From assembly GCF_003325375.1 (NCBI RefSeq), contig NZ_CP030862.1, forward strand, positions 371,001 through 435,000: a stretch of DNA of 64,000 nt, read 5' to 3'. Position 1 is the first letter of the stretch, and every line of letters begins with the position of its first letter. The position numbers and the translations under genes are program-made. This DNA comes from Streptomyces globosus (lineage in GTDB: Bacteria; Actinomycetota; Actinomycetes; Streptomycetales; Streptomycetaceae). This document shows, in pieces, positions 17,420-27,208 of the stretch. Below the pieces are notes generated by a model, which searched no databases, had not been told where the DNA came from, and saw nothing but the letters and a program-made list of their open reading frames with translations.

Positions 17420-18094
17420 TTACGCGGCGCCGCCGCCGGCCCGGACCAGGCCCGACTCGTAGGCGAGGACGACGACCTGCACCCGGTCGCGCAGGTTCAG
17501 CTTGGTCAGGATCCGGCCCACGTGCGTCTTGACGGTCGCCTCCGACAGCACCAGCCGGGCCGCGATCTCGCCGTTCGACAGACCCTGCGCCACCAGCAGC
17601 ATGACCTCCCGCTCGCGCTCGGTCAGCCGCTCGATCTCCTTGTTCTGCGGCTCCTGCGTGCCCGTCGGCAGCATCGGGGCGAACCGGTCCAGGAGCCTGC
17701 GCGTCGTCGACGGCGCCACCACGGCGTCGCCGCTGTGCACCGAGCGGATCGCGGCCAGCAGCTCCGCCGGGGGCACGTCCTTCAGCATGAAGCCGCTCGC
17801 GCCGGCCTTCAGGCCGGAGAAGGCGTACTCGTCCAGGTCGAAGGTGGTCAGGATGATGACCTTCGGGTGCTCGGGGGCCGCGCAGATGCGCCGCGTCGCC
17901 TCCACCCCGTCCAGCCGGGGCATGCGCACGTCCATCAGGACCACGTCCACCTTGGTGGAGCGCAGCACCTCCAGCGCCTCCAGGCCGTCGCCCGCCTCGG
18001 CGACGACCTCCATGTCGGGCTGGGCGGCGAGCACCATCCGGAAGCCCGTGCGCAGCAGCACCTGGTCGTCGACCAGCATCACTCGGATGGACAT
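17420..18094 (-). CDS. NarL/LuxR-type response regulator
   Basis: 224 residues: a receiver domain with Asp9/Asp10 and phosphoacceptor Asp55 (VVLMDVRMP), the conserved Thr-Thr and Lys of the switch, and a C-terminal LuxR helix-turn-helix (LTEREREVMLLVAQG, ATVKTHVGRI). It is 23 bases downstream of its kinase gene and is surely its partner. The output genes cannot be inferred; the neighbouring PH-domain operon is convergent with it. Confidence 0.94.
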   Translation of the reverse strand: MSIRVMLVDDQVLLRTGFRMVLAAQPDMEVVAEAGDGLEALEVLRSTKVDVVLMDVRMPRLDGVEATRRICAAPEHPKVIILTTFDLDEYAFSGLKAGASGFMLKDVPPAELLAAIRSVHSGDAVVAPSTTRRLLDRFAPMLPTGTQEPQNKEIERLTEREREVMLLVAQGLSNGEIAARLVLSEATVKTHVGRILTKLNLRDRVQVVVLAYESGLVRAGGGAA

Positions 18095-18117
18095 CAGTTA
18101 CCTCGACCTCGTCCTCG

Positions 18118-19317
18118 TCAACTCTTCTTGAGCGGAAGCAGCGCGCTGATCCGGAAGCCGCCGCCGGGACGCGGGCCCGCGTCCAGGGTTCCGCCGACCA
18201 TACCGACCCGCTCGCGCATGCCGATCAGCCCGTGCCCGGCGCCGTCGGCGCCGCCGTCCTCGTACATCTCGTGCGCCGCGCCGCGGCCGTCGTCCTCGAC
18301 GAGCAGCCCGAGGCCGTCGTCGAAGTACACCAGGCGGACGCTCGCTCTGGCGTCCGGGCCGCCGTGCTTGCGGGTGTTCGTCAGCGCCTCCTGCACGATC
18401 CGGTAGGCGGTGAGCTCGACCCCGGTGGGCAGCTTGCGCGGCGCGCCCTCCACCTCGAAGTCGACGTCGAGGCCGGCCGCGCGCACCTGCTCGACGAGGA
18501 CCTCGATCTGCTCCACGTCCGGCTGGGGCACGTAGTCCTCGGACTCCTGCGGCTCGCCGGTGCGCAGCACGCCCAGCAGGCGGCGCATCTCGGCGAGCGC
18601 CTGGCGCCCGGTGCCGGAGATCGTCTGGAGGGCCTCCTTGGCCTGCTCCGGCGCGACGTCCATGACGTACGCCGCCCCGTCCGCCTGGACCACCATCACC
18701 GAGACGTTGTGCGCGACGACGTCGTGCAGCTCGCGGGCGATCCGGGCGCGCTCCGCGGCCACCGCGACCTTCGCCTGGGCCTCGCGCTCCTTCTCCAGCC
18801 GCTGGTTCCGCTCGACGAGCTCGGCGTAGTAGGCGCGGCGGGTGCGCAGGGAGTCGCCGAGCACCCAGGCGAGCGCGAAGGGGACCATGGCGAACAGCGT
18901 GAACAGGACGTTCGCCGTGCTGTCGCCCTTGTCGACGGGGAAGCGCAGTGAGTAGAGCGGGGCCGCGGCCAGCCCCGTGCCGAAGGCGGCCCGGGACAGG
19001 GACCGCGGGACGGCAGCCGAGGCGGCCACCGTGTAGAGGACGACGAGCATGCCGAAGTCGGCCGTGTGGATCGGGACGCCGGCCAGCAGCTGGTAGGCGC
19101 CGGCGCCCACGGCGAGCGCGAACACCGACCGGGTCCACCGGCGGCGCAGGGCGACGGCCGCGCCCATGGCGGCGACCGAGGGCACCGCGAGGAGTTTGGC
19201 GGCGGAGCCGGAGCCCGAGCCGGCGACCTCGAGCAGCGCGATCCCGCACAGGAGGACAGCCCAGAAGGTGTCGACCCCCGTGGGGTGTCTGCGGAAGAAG
19301 TCGTAGAGGCGCTGCAC
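18118..19317 (-). CDS. sensor histidine kinase (HisKA_3 type)
   Basis: 399 residues from the GTG at 19317. About five to six membrane helices fill the first 170 residues, then the phosphoacceptor box RIARELHDVVAHNVSV and the ATPase domain (EALTNTRKHG, EDDGRG, GLIGMRERV). This start was preferred because a TACCCT -10 box lies exactly six bases before it, which predicts a leaderless transcript; a longer in-frame start would add 38 unlike residues. It phosphorylates the adjacent LuxR-type regulator. The signal is unknown. Confidence 0.88.
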   Translation of the reverse strand: MQRLYDFFRRHPTGVDTFWAVLLCGIALLEVAGSGSGSAAKLLAVPSVAAMGAAVALRRRWTRSVFALAVGAGAYQLLAGVPIHTADFGMLVVLYTVAASAAVPRSLSRAAFGTGLAAAPLYSLRFPVDKGDSTANVLFTLFAMVPFALAWVLGDSLRTRRAYYAELVERNQRLEKEREAQAKVAVAAERARIARELHDVVAHNVSVMVVQADGAAYVMDVAPEQAKEALQTISGTGRQALAEMRRLLGVLRTGEPQESEDYVPQPDVEQIEVLVEQVRAAGLDVDFEVEGAPRKLPTGVELTAYRIVQEALTNTRKHGGPDARASVRLVYFDDGLGLLVEDDGRGAAHEMYEDGGADGAGHGLIGMRERVGMVGGTLDAGPRPGGGFRISALLPLKKS

Positions 19318-19423
19318 GTAATCAGGGTAGGAAGACGGGATAGGTGCTGGAGTCAACCACAGGGGCGATCCGTCCTCCGGACGTGTACTCCGCAAGGTGG
19401 AGGCCGAGCTTAGCCTGTGGAGG

Positions 19424-20398
19424 ATGAGCACTGAGGACGGACGCCGCGGCCCGGTCGGCTGGCGCGCGGCGATGGAGGCGGCGCTGTACGGGCCCGGCGG
19501 CTTCTACGTGCGCCCGGGCGGACCGGGCCCCGCCGGGCACTTCCGGACCTCCGTCCACGCCTCCCCGCTGTACGCGCGGGCCGTGGCCCGGCTGCTGTGC
19601 CGGGTCGACGGGCAGCTCGGCCGGCCGGACCGGCTGGACCTGGTCGACATCGGCGCCGGGCGCGGGGAGCTGCTGGCCGGGGTGCTCGCGGCGCTGCCGC
19701 AGGAGACGGCCGCGCGGGTGCGCCCGTACGCGGTGGAGAAGGCGGGGCGGCCGGCCGGGCTGGACCCGCGGATCACCTGGGCGGCCGAGCCGCCGCGGGG
19801 CGCGGTGGGGCTGCTCTTCGCCAACGAGTGGCTGGACAACGTCCCCCTGGACGTGGCCGAGGACGGGCGCTACGTCCTGGTGGGCCCGGACGGCGCGGAG
19901 ACCCCGGGCGGGCCGGTGGACGGCGCCGACCGGGATTGGCTCGCGCGCTGGTGGCCGGGGCCGGGCCGGGCGGAGATCGGCCGGCCGCGGGACGAGGCGT
20001 GGGCGGCGGCCGTCGCGACGCTGGACCGGGGCCTGGCGGTGGCCGTCGACTACGCGCACACCCGTGCGGGGCGGCCCCCGCACGGCACGCTGGCCGGCTT
20101 CCGGGAGGGCCGCCAGGTCCCGCCCGTGCCGGACGGCGGCTGCGACGTCACCGCGCACGTCGCCCTCGACTCCTGCGCCGGGCCGGGCGCGGTGCTGCTG
20201 ACCCAGCGGGAGGCGCTGGCCGCGCTCGGCGTCTCGGGGGCCCGGCCGCCGCTGGCCCTGGCCTCGTCCGACCCGGCCGCGTACGTACGGGCGCTCGCGG
20301 CGGCCGGGGAGGCGGCCGAGCTCACCGCCCGCGGCGGCCTCGGCGACTTCGGGTGGCTGGTCCAGCCGGTCGGCGTGGAGGCCTGGCCGCAGGCCTGA
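19424..20398 (+). CDS. MidA/NDUFAF7-type SAM-dependent methyltransferase
   Basis: 324 residues matching the DUF185 (MidA, NDUFAF7) family. The N-terminal [29 protein letters not shown] region gives the family's FY...G..GDF..S. pattern in altered form; the SAM motif is [13 protein letters not shown] and the [12 protein letters not shown] loop matches the family ANELLDALPV motif. In mitochondria NDUFAF7 dimethylates an Arg of complex I subunit NDUFS2, the NuoD homologue. The ATG has a GGAGG site but also lies seven bases after TAGCCT, so the message may be leaderless. A NuoD-like gene lies 4 kb upstream. Confidence 0.85.
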   Translation: MSTEDGRRGPVGWRAAMEAALYGPGGFYVRPGGPGPAGHFRTSVHASPLYARAVARLLCRVDGQLGRPDRLDLVDIGAGRGELLAGVLAALPQETAARVRPYAVEKAGRPAGLDPRITWAAEPPRGAVGLLFANEWLDNVPLDVAEDGRYVLVGPDGAETPGGPVDGADRDWLARWWPGPGRAEIGRPRDEAWAAAVATLDRGLAVAVDYAHTRAGRPPHGTLAGFREGRQVPPVPDGGCDVTAHVALDSCAGPGAVLLTQREALAALGVSGARPPLALASSDPAAYVRALAAAGEAAELTARGGLGDFGWLVQPVGVEAWPQA

Positions 20399-20420
20399 GC
20401 GGCCTTCCCGCGGACGCGCG

Positions 20421-20457
20421 GCGGGGCCGGGCGGTGACGTGCACCGCCCGGCCCCGC
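20421..20457. terminator. bidirectional terminator
   Basis: A perfect 16-bp stem (20421-20436 with 20442-20457) with a 5-base loop lies between the convergent methyltransferase and aminopeptidase genes. Confidence 0.75.
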
Positions 20458-20506
20458 CGGACCGTTCCCGCAGGCCGGCTGCCGCCGGCGCTGCTCAGCC
20501 CCGGTC

Positions 20507-22060
20507 CTACTCGGTCACCTCGTGGCCGTGGCCGTCGTGGAGGCCGCCGCCGCTGCCGGCGTTGCCGCCGGTCGGCTGCGAGACCACCGGGCGCGACAGC
20601 GGCGCCAGGTCGTGGGCGTAGTGGCCGACCGCGTCCGCGATCACGTCCACGTTGATGTCCAGGGCCTTCTTGTCGATGTTGGACAGGTCGTCGCCCGCGG
20701 CGTGGTAGTTCGGGTCGTAGGCCTTGCCCGCCTCGCCGCCGAACTTCGCCGCCTGCGCCGCGGTCTTGATGCCCTCGGCGCCGGTGAAGGTGCCGCCTGA
20801 GGGGATGCCGACCTCGATGAACGGGCCGTAGTCCGAGCGGCCCGTGAAGTCGGTGCCCTCGTGCGGGATGTTCTTCGAGTCCAGGAAGTCCGTGATCCCG
20901 CGCTCCAGCTGGGCGGAGCCCTCCGGGCCCGGGCCGGCGCCGACGCCGTCGGAGTCGTCGCCGTCGTAGACGAAGTAGGCGGCGTTCGGCGAGCCGATCA
21001 TGTCGAAGTTGAGGTACAGCTTGATCTGCTTCTTCTGCGCCTCGGTCAGGCCGCCGACGTACGCCTCGGAGCCGAGCAGGCCGAACTCCTCGGCCGACCA
21101 CCAGGCGAACTTCACCTTGTTCTTGACCTTGTTCTGGCTGCTCGCCAGGCGCTGCGCCACCTGGAGGATGCCGGCGGAGCCCGAGCCGTTGTCGTTGATG
21201 CCCGGACCGGCCGCGACCGAGTCCAGGTGCGCGCCGAGGAAGACGGTGTTGTTCTCGTCGCCGCCCTTCGTCTCCGCGATGACGTTGAACGTCTTGCGCT
21301 GCTCGCGCAGCTCGCGGATGTCCAGGGTGACCTCGACCGGGCCGGCCGCGGCCTCGGCGGCGAGCTTCTCGCCGTCCGCCTGGGTGACGCCGCCGGTCGG
21401 GATCTTCCCGGCGGCCGGGTCGCCGAGGGTGCCGTTGAGGGCGCCGTCGGTGTTGTTGTAGATGACCGCGCCGACCGCGCCGGCGGCCGCCGCGTTGGCC
21501 TGCTTCACCGCGAAGGTGCAGCCGCCGCGCTTGACCAGGGCGATCTTCCCGGTGAAGGCGCCCGCCGCGAAGTCGCCGGGCTCGCAGCCGTTGGTGCCGT
21601 CGGCGTCGACGGGAGCCGCGGCGAGCTGCGCCGTGATGCCGTCCTCGGGGCCGCTCGCGGTGTACGTCATCAGGTGGATGGGCACGTCGCGGCCGTTCGC
21701 GCCGTTCACCTTCAGGGATTCCGCGACCGTCTCGACGTACGTGAACTCGAACTCGTTGCGGGAGACCTTGTAGCCCGCGTTGCGGAGCACCGATTCCACG
21801 TACTGGGCGGACTGCACGTGGCCCTTGGAGCCTGCCGCGCGGTGGCCGTTGTTGTAGTCGGCGATCGACTGGAAGACCTTCAGGTGGTTGTAGGCGCCCT
21901 TGCCGGTGGAGTCCTTGACCAGCTTCCTGGCCAGGGCGTCGGCGCGGGCGGCGTCGCTCTGCGGGCTGGTCGCCCCGGCCGGTCCGGCCAGGAGCAGGGG
22001 GGAGGCGAGGGCGGCGGCAGCCAGGGCGGCGGTCGCGGCAGCTATACGGCGTGACGGCAT
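20507..22060 (-). CDS. secreted M28 family aminopeptidase with PA domain
   Basis: 517 residues. A signal peptide of about 30 residues (ends AGPAGA) directs export. A protease-associated domain occupies about 140-245 and the M28 zinc peptidase core about 255-485. Metal and catalytic residues are His278 (GAHLDS), Asp290 (INDNGSGS), Glu324-Glu325 (WSAEEFG), Asp353 (FDMIG) and His453 (YHAAGDD). This matches Streptomyces griseus-type leucine aminopeptidases that release N-terminal residues outside the cell. The C-terminal tail is Gly/His-rich. An AT-rich palindromic patch lies upstream near 22193-22216. Confidence 0.93.
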   Translation of the reverse strand: MPSRRIAAATAALAAAALASPLLLAGPAGATSPQSDAARADALARKLVKDSTGKGAYNHLKVFQSIADYNNGHRAAGSKGHVQSAQYVESVLRNAGYKVSRNEFEFTYVETVAESLKVNGANGRDVPIHLMTYTASGPEDGITAQLAAAPVDADGTNGCEPGDFAAGAFTGKIALVKRGGCTFAVKQANAAAAGAVGAVIYNNTDGALNGTLGDPAAGKIPTGGVTQADGEKLAAEAAAGPVEVTLDIRELREQRKTFNVIAETKGGDENNTVFLGAHLDSVAAGPGINDNGSGSAGILQVAQRLASSQNKVKNKVKFAWWSAEEFGLLGSEAYVGGLTEAQKKQIKLYLNFDMIGSPNAAYFVYDGDDSDGVGAGPGPEGSAQLERGITDFLDSKNIPHEGTDFTGRSDYGPFIEVGIPSGGTFTGAEGIKTAAQAAKFGGEAGKAYDPNYHAAGDDLSNIDKKALDINVDVIADAVGHYAHDLAPLSRPVVSQPTGGNAGSGGGLHDGHGHEVTE

Positions 22061-22192
22061 GAAGGTCCTTCCACGACGGGTGCGAGCGGACACACGGAAG
22101 CGAAACGCGCTACGTGGGGGGAGTGGTGGACGCACGTTATAGACGGGGAGGCGGATCTGGCCAGAGTTTTCACTGATTCCGGTTTGTGAATT

Positions 22193-22216
22193 CCATATAT
22201 CGGTACATCCGTATGG
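22193..22216. promoter_or_regulatory. AT-rich imperfect palindrome upstream of the aminopeptidase gene
   Basis: CCATATATCGGTACATCCGT and the following ATGG form outer arms CCATA/TATGG with inner CGG/CCG. It is unusually AT-rich for this DNA and sits 130 bases before the aminopeptidase start, just after the ArsR-type regulator gene. Confidence 0.35.
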
Positions 22217-22233
22217 TTCGAAACCGGCTGTCT

Positions 22234-23355
22234 CTACCTCAGGACGCCCTCGATGAAGTCGGGTCCGATCCGGGCAACCGCCCCCAGATCCAACTGGTGC
22301 TGCGCATATCGGCCCTGACGGCGCGTATGCAGCAGACCTGCCTTCTTCAGGGCCGAAAGGTGACGGGACACCTCCGGAGGGGTGATGCCGTGCACCCGCG
22401 CCAGCTCGCTCGTCGTGTACGGCGCCCGGGCCAGACTCCGGCACAGCATCATCCGCATGGGGTGCGCCAGTGCCTCCATTCGGCGGCGGAGCGTCTCGAC
22501 CGAGCCCGGGGAGGGCAGTTCGGGCCGGCGCACCGGGTAGTGCACGACCGGCCGCCAGCCCGGGGCGTGCAGCACGAGCAGGTGCGGCCAGCCGAAGTGC
22601 GTCGGGACGAACACCAGTCCGGGGCCTATCCGGGGATCGGTCGCGGTCGCGGTGCCGTGCACCATCTTGTCCGCGGTGATGACGGTCCGCTCCGGATCGA
22701 CGCTCAGGGCACCGGAGACCTCCTCCAGCGCGGCCGCCAGCCCCCTGCGGCGCAGCACCTCCGCCTTGTGCCGCGCGTCCGCGGCCTGCTCCGGCCCCAC
22801 CCGGCGCCACGTCTGCGCGAAGAACGCCTCGTCGCAGTCCTCCAGCAGCCGCCGCAGCCACACCCGTACGGACGCGGTGTCGTCCAGCAGCCGCAGCGAG
22901 AACTCCAGCCGGCCGGGCCCGCGCGCCGCGGCCGTCTCCAGCACCCTGGCCCGCGCCCCCGCGTCGGTCAGCGGGGACGGCCCGCCGCCCTCGTTGTACA
23001 GCGCCAGCCAGCAGTGCTCCAGGGCGGCCGTCACGAACCGCTCGTCGTCCAGCCGGTCGAGGACGTCGAGCTCCTCCGCGAGCGTCCCCGCGGGCAGGCC
23101 GCTGCCGCCGGGGATCCCCGCGAAGGCCATGAATATGTCGGAGAAGGAGCTGCGCCACATGAAGTCGCCCTCCAGCAGCCGGTCCGCGACGCACGGGTCG
23201 AGGCAGGCGGCCGTGGCGGCCGTCCAGGAGGCCAGCTCCGGGTGGTGGGCGGGCTGGGACAGCGCGTGCAGGGCCATGCACAGCTCGGCGAGCGGGGAGG
23301 GCGCGAACGCGATGCGCTCGTCGGGGAGCCCGGCGATGTCGATGGTGACGCTCAT
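22234..23355 (-). CDS. DUF5937/ArsR-family transcriptional regulator
   Basis: 373 residues. The N-terminal 280 residues match the DUF5937 layout (FAPSPLAELCMALHAL, TADKMVHG, VFVPTHFGWPH), and the C-terminal 80 form an ArsR-type winged helix (LAHPMRMMLCRSLARAPYTT, ELARVHGITPPEVSRHL, HTRRQGRYAQHQL). It lacks an obvious metal-binding Cys pair. The ATG at 23355 was chosen over one 13 codons upstream. It lies directly upstream of the aminopeptidase gene on the same strand and may control it, but that is inference. Confidence 0.85.
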   Translation of the reverse strand: MSVTIDIAGLPDERIAFAPSPLAELCMALHALSQPAHHPELASWTAATAACLDPCVADRLLEGDFMWRSSFSDIFMAFAGIPGGSGLPAGTLAEELDVLDRLDDERFVTAALEHCWLALYNEGGGPSPLTDAGARARVLETAAARGPGRLEFSLRLLDDTASVRVWLRRLLEDCDEAFFAQTWRRVGPEQAADARHKAEVLRRRGLAAALEEVSGALSVDPERTVITADKMVHGTATATDPRIGPGLVFVPTHFGWPHLLVLHAPGWRPVVHYPVRRPELPSPGSVETLRRRMEALAHPMRMMLCRSLARAPYTTSELARVHGITPPEVSRHLSALKKAGLLHTRRQGRYAQHQLDLGAVARIGPDFIEGVLR

Positions 23356-23462
23356 CGGGCCATTCTGGCCGTACGGACCCTCCTGACCAGGCACGACCCG
23401 GTCGATTGACGGCGGTTGCCAATCGTCGTGCGGTTCGGCCCGGACGGGTCCAGGGTGGAGGG

Positions 23463-23672
23463 ATGACAGCGATCGAGCAGTACCTCATCGACACGTACCG
23501 GGCGGCCCAGCGCCAGGAGGCCCCGCCCCCGCCGCCGGGCCGCCACGACGTCGCCGCCGTGCGCGCGGCCCGTACGTACGCCCGGTTCCAGGCGGTCGTC
23601 GACGGCCGCGCGGCGGAACACCCCTGGCGTGCGGCCGTCCGCCGCCTGCTGACCCGCCCGCGGCCCTGCTAG
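23463..23672 (+). CDS. small hypothetical protein
   Basis: 69 residues beginning MTAIEQYLIDTYRAAQ, with a Pro-rich middle and an Arg-rich C-terminus ending in Cys. The ATG is preceded by GGTGGAGGG. It is divergent from the DUF5937 regulator. No family is recognised; the amphipathic N-terminal helix suggests a small DNA- or membrane-associated protein, without direct evidence. Confidence 0.6.
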   Translation: MTAIEQYLIDTYRAAQRQEAPPPPPGRHDVAAVRAARTYARFQAVVDGRAAEHPWRAAVRRLLTRPRPC

Positions 23673-23696
23673 GAGCGGGGGCCGCGGGCCGGCCGG

Positions 23697-24506
23697 TCAG
23701 CCGAAGTTCGGGGCGTTGCGCTCGTAGACCAGGCGCAGCCCCACCAGAGTGAGCCACGGCTGGTGGTCGTCGATCACCGAGGACTCGCCCAGCACCATCG
23801 GCGCCAGGCCGCCGGTCGCGATCACGCGCACGTCGTCCGGGTCGCCGTGCGGGCCGGCCAGCTCGCGCGCCATCCGGGTCACGACCCCGTCCACCTGGCC
23901 CGCGAACCCGTACACCACGCCCGACTGCATCGCCTCGACGGTGGACTTGCCGATCACGTGCCGCGGCCGGGCCAGCTCGATCTTGCGGAGCTGCGCGCCG
24001 CGCACGCCGAGCGCCTCCATCGAGATCTCGATACCGGGGGCGATCACCCCGCCCACGTACTCGCCGCGGGCGGACACCGCGTCGAAGGTGGTCGCGGTGC
24101 CGAAGTCCACCACGATCGCGGGGCCGCCGTAGAGCTCGACGGCCGCGACCGCGTTGATGATGCGGTCCGCGCCGACCTCCTTGGGGTTGTCCATCAGGAT
24201 CGGCACGCCCGTCTTGATGCCGGGCTCGACCAGCACCGCCGGGACGTCGCCGTAGTAGCGGCGGGTCACCTCGCGCAGCTCGTGCAGCACCGACGGCACC
24301 GTCGAGCAGATCGCGATGCCGTGGATGCCGTCGCCGAGCTCGCTGCCCAGCATCGGGTGCGTGCCCATCAGGCCCTGCATCAGGACGGCCATCTCGTCGG
24401 CCGTGCGGCGCGGGTCCGTGGAGATCCGCCAGTGCTCGACGATCTCCTCCCCGTCGAAGAGGCCGAGCACCGTGTGGGTGTTGCCCACGTCGATGGTGAG
24501 CAGCAC
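23697..24506 (-). CDS. coaX: type III pantothenate kinase
   Basis: 269 residues, the family length. It phosphorylates pantothenate, the first step of CoA synthesis, using the ASKHA fold. Motifs: DVGNTHTVLG (phosphate 1, Asp6), the TDPRRTADE region, GADRIINAVAA and IVVDFGTATTFD (phosphate 2). It starts three bases after the nadC stop, completing the DUF2520-panC-nadB-nadC-coaX operon in which panC makes its substrate. Confidence 0.96.
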   Translation of the reverse strand: MLLTIDVGNTHTVLGLFDGEEIVEHWRISTDPRRTADEMAVLMQGLMGTHPMLGSELGDGIHGIAICSTVPSVLHELREVTRRYYGDVPAVLVEPGIKTGVPILMDNPKEVGADRIINAVAAVELYGGPAIVVDFGTATTFDAVSARGEYVGGVIAPGIEISMEALGVRGAQLRKIELARPRHVIGKSTVEAMQSGVVYGFAGQVDGVVTRMARELAGPHGDPDDVRVIATGGLAPMVLGESSVIDDHQPWLTLVGLRLVYERNAPNFG

Positions 24507-24509
24507 CGG

Positions 24510-25478
24510 TTACACCGCCTCGCGCAGGTCGAGGCCGATGTCGAGGATGGGCGAGGAGTGGGTCAGCGCGCCCACCGCGAGGTAGTCGACGCCCGTCTCC
24601 GCGTACGCGCGGGCCGTGTCCAGGGTGAGCCGGCCGGAGGACTCCAGGACGGCCCGCCCGGCCACCAGCGCGACGGCCTCCTCGGTTTCCGGCACCGTGA
24701 AGTTGTCCAGCAGGATCAGGTCGGCGCCCGCGTCGAGGACCTCGCGGACCTGGTGCATCGTGTCGACCTCGACCTCGATCGGCACCTCCGGGAACGCCTC
24801 GCGCACGGCCCGGAACGCCTCCGCGACGCCGCCCGCGGCGACGACGTGGTTGTCCTTGACCAGCGCGGCGTCCGACAGGGACATGCGGTGGTTGACGCCG
24901 CCGCCGCAGCGGACCGCGTACTTCTCCAGGGAGCGCAGGCCCGGCGTCGTCTTGCGGGTGTCGCGGACCTTCGCCTGCGTACCCTCCAGGACGTCCGCCC
25001 AGCGGCGGGTGGCCGTCGCGATGCCGGACAGCCGGCACACGATGTTCAGGGCGCTGCGCTCGGCCGTCAGCAGGTCCCGGGTGCGGGCCCGCACCGACAG
25101 CAGCACGTCGCCCTTCTGCACCGCGTCGCCGTCCTCGGCGTGCCGCTCGACCTCGAAGGACTCGGTGCAGACGACCGAGAAGACGGCCTCGGCGATCCGC
25201 AGGCCCGCCACGACGCCGTCCTCGCGGGCGACGAAGTCGGCCACGGCCTCGGCGTCCTCGGGCACGGTCGCGACCGTGGTGACGTCCTCGCCGCCGTCGA
25301 GGTCCTCGGCCAGCGCCATGTGGGCGATGTCCTCGACTTCGACCGGGTCCAGCCCGGCCTCGGCCAGCAGCCGGGCGAGCGCCGGGTCCAGGCCGCTCTC
25401 CTCGCCGTCGGCGCAGCCGCAGCCGTCGCCGCAGCCGCCTTCGTTCTGCTCGATCAGGGGGAGTTCGGGGGTGCTCAC
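24510..25478 (-). CDS. nadC: nicotinate-nucleotide pyrophosphorylase (carboxylating)
   Basis: 322 residues. It converts quinolinate and PRPP to nicotinate mononucleotide in de novo NAD synthesis. The core motifs RDTRKTTPGLR, EKYAVRCGGGVNHR, IEVEVDT and LLDNF are present. The N-terminal 35 residues are an extra Cys-rich tag (CGDGCGCADG) not present in most family members. The GTG start overlaps the nadB stop by four bases. The partner gene nadA is not in the window. Confidence 0.95.
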   Translation of the reverse strand: MSTPELPLIEQNEGGCGDGCGCADGEESGLDPALARLLAEAGLDPVEVEDIAHMALAEDLDGGEDVTTVATVPEDAEAVADFVAREDGVVAGLRIAEAVFSVVCTESFEVERHAEDGDAVQKGDVLLSVRARTRDLLTAERSALNIVCRLSGIATATRRWADVLEGTQAKVRDTRKTTPGLRSLEKYAVRCGGGVNHRMSLSDAALVKDNHVVAAGGVAEAFRAVREAFPEVPIEVEVDTMHQVREVLDAGADLILLDNFTVPETEEAVALVAGRAVLESSGRLTLDTARAYAETGVDYLAVGALTHSSPILDIGLDLREAV

Positions 25479-27208
25479 GTTGACTGCTCCTGGCTCAGGG
25501 GGTGCTGTACGGACGGGAAGTCCGCGGAGTCGGTGGTGGTGACGACCAGGGCCCGCTTCTCGGTGGCGGACAGCCTGACGACGAGGTGGCGGCGCCAGGC
25601 GGCGTCGTCGCGCTCGGGGAAGTCCTCGCGCCAGTGGCAGCCGCGGGTCTCCTCGCGCCGCAGCGCGGCGGCGACCAGGACCCGGGCCACGCACAGCAGG
25701 TTCGTGGCCTCCCACGTCTCGGTCCCCGGCACGGCGGTCTTGCCGTCGGCCTCCTGGGCCGACAGCGCGGTCGCGTACAGGTCCTCCAGGGCGGCGGCGG
25801 CCCGGCGCAGCGACTCGGCGGAGCGGAGCACGCCCGCCCCCTCGGTCATGATGCGCTGGACCTCCTGGCGCGCCTCTGCGGGCTGGAGCGGGCCGGTGGA
25901 GGGCACCGGGATGCCCGGGCCGGTGCCGGCGGGCTGCGTGCGGGCGATGTCCTCGGCGATCCGCTCGGCGAAGACCAGGCCCTCCAGCAGCGAGTTCGAC
26001 GCCAGCCGGTTCGCGCCGTGGACGCCGGTGCAGGCGACCTCGCCGCACGCGTACAGGCCGGGCACGGTGGTGCGGCCCTGCAGGTCGGTGCGGACGCCGC
26101 CGGAGGCGTAGTGCGCGGCGGGCGCGACCGGGATCGGCTCCGTGACCGGGTCGATGCCGTGCGCGCGGCAGGCGGCGAGGATCGTCGGGAAGCGCTGCTC
26201 CCACATCTCGGCGCCGAAGTGCCGGGCGTCCAGGTACATGTGCTGCGCGCCCTGCTCCTGCATGCGGCGCATGATGCCCTTGGCGACGATGTCGCGGGGC
26301 GCGAGCTCGGCCAGCTCGTGCGCGCCGACCATGAAGCGGACGCCGTCGGCGTCGACGAGGTGCGCGCCCTCGCCGCGGACCGCCTCCGACACGAGCGGCT
26401 GCTGCCCCTCCGCGTCGGGCCCGAGGAAGAGCACGGTCGGGTGGAACTGGACGAACTCCAGGTCGGAGACCTCGGCCCCGGCGCGCAGCGCGAGCGCGAC
26501 GCCGTCGCCGGTGGACACCGACGGGTTGGTGGTCGCCGAGAACACCTGGCCCATGCCGCCGGTCGCGAGGATCACGGCGGGCGCGTGGACGGCGCCGACG
26601 CCGTCGTGCTGGCCCTCGCCCATGACGTGCAGGGTGACGCCGGCGGTGCGGCCCCCGGCGTCCTGGAGCAGGTCCAGGACCAGGGCGTTCTCCACGGTGC
26701 GGATCCCCGCGGCGTGGACGGCCTCGACGAGTGCCCGGGAGATCTCGGCGCCCGTGGCGTCGCCCCCGGCGTGTGCGATGCGGCGCCGGTGGTGGCCGCC
26801 CTCGCGGGTCAGCTCGATCTCGCCGGTCTCGGCGGACGTGTCGAAGCGGGCCCCGGAGGCGATCAGGCGCCGCACGGCGTCCGGCCCCTCGGTGACCAGC
26901 AGCCGCACCGCGTCCCCGTCGCACAGCCCGGCGCCCGCGACGAGGGTGTCGTCCAGGTGCTGCTCGGGGGTGTCGCCCTCGCCGAGGGCGGCCGCGATGC
27001 CGCCCTGGGCCCACCGGGTGGAGCCGTCGTCCAGCCGGGCCTTGGTGACGACGACGGTGCTGCGGCCCGCGGCTGCGCAGCGCAGGGCGGCGGTCAGGCC
27101 GGCCACGCCGGAGCCGACGACCACGACGTCGGCGTCGAGGGCCCAGCCGGGTGCGGGCGCGTGCAGCCGTATGCCGGTGCCGGCGGAGGCTGCGCCAGGG
27201 GTGCTCAC
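25475..27208 (-). CDS. nadB: L-aspartate oxidase
   Basis: 577 residues. It oxidises L-aspartate to iminoaspartate, feeding quinolinate synthesis, with FAD. Motifs: dinucleotide fold [13 protein letters not shown] near residue 35, the [10 protein letters not shown] loop, the HPTVLF and EAVRGEGA regions, and [19 protein letters not shown]. Both ends overlap neighbours by GTGA (panC upstream, nadC downstream), so the four proteins are probably made in proportion. Confidence 0.96.
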   Translation of the reverse strand: MSTPGAASAGTGIRLHAPAPGWALDADVVVVGSGVAGLTAALRCAAAGRSTVVVTKARLDDGSTRWAQGGIAAALGEGDTPEQHLDDTLVAGAGLCDGDAVRLLVTEGPDAVRRLIASGARFDTSAETGEIELTREGGHHRRRIAHAGGDATGAEISRALVEAVHAAGIRTVENALVLDLLQDAGGRTAGVTLHVMGEGQHDGVGAVHAPAVILATGGMGQVFSATTNPSVSTGDGVALALRAGAEVSDLEFVQFHPTVLFLGPDAEGQQPLVSEAVRGEGAHLVDADGVRFMVGAHELAELAPRDIVAKGIMRRMQEQGAQHMYLDARHFGAEMWEQRFPTILAACRAHGIDPVTEPIPVAPAAHYASGGVRTDLQGRTTVPGLYACGEVACTGVHGANRLASNSLLEGLVFAERIAEDIARTQPAGTGPGIPVPSTGPLQPAEARQEVQRIMTEGAGVLRSAESLRRAAAALEDLYATALSAQEADGKTAVPGTETWEATNLLCVARVLVAAALRREETRGCHWREDFPERDDAAWRRHLVVRLSATEKRALVVTTTDSADFPSVQHPLSQEQST

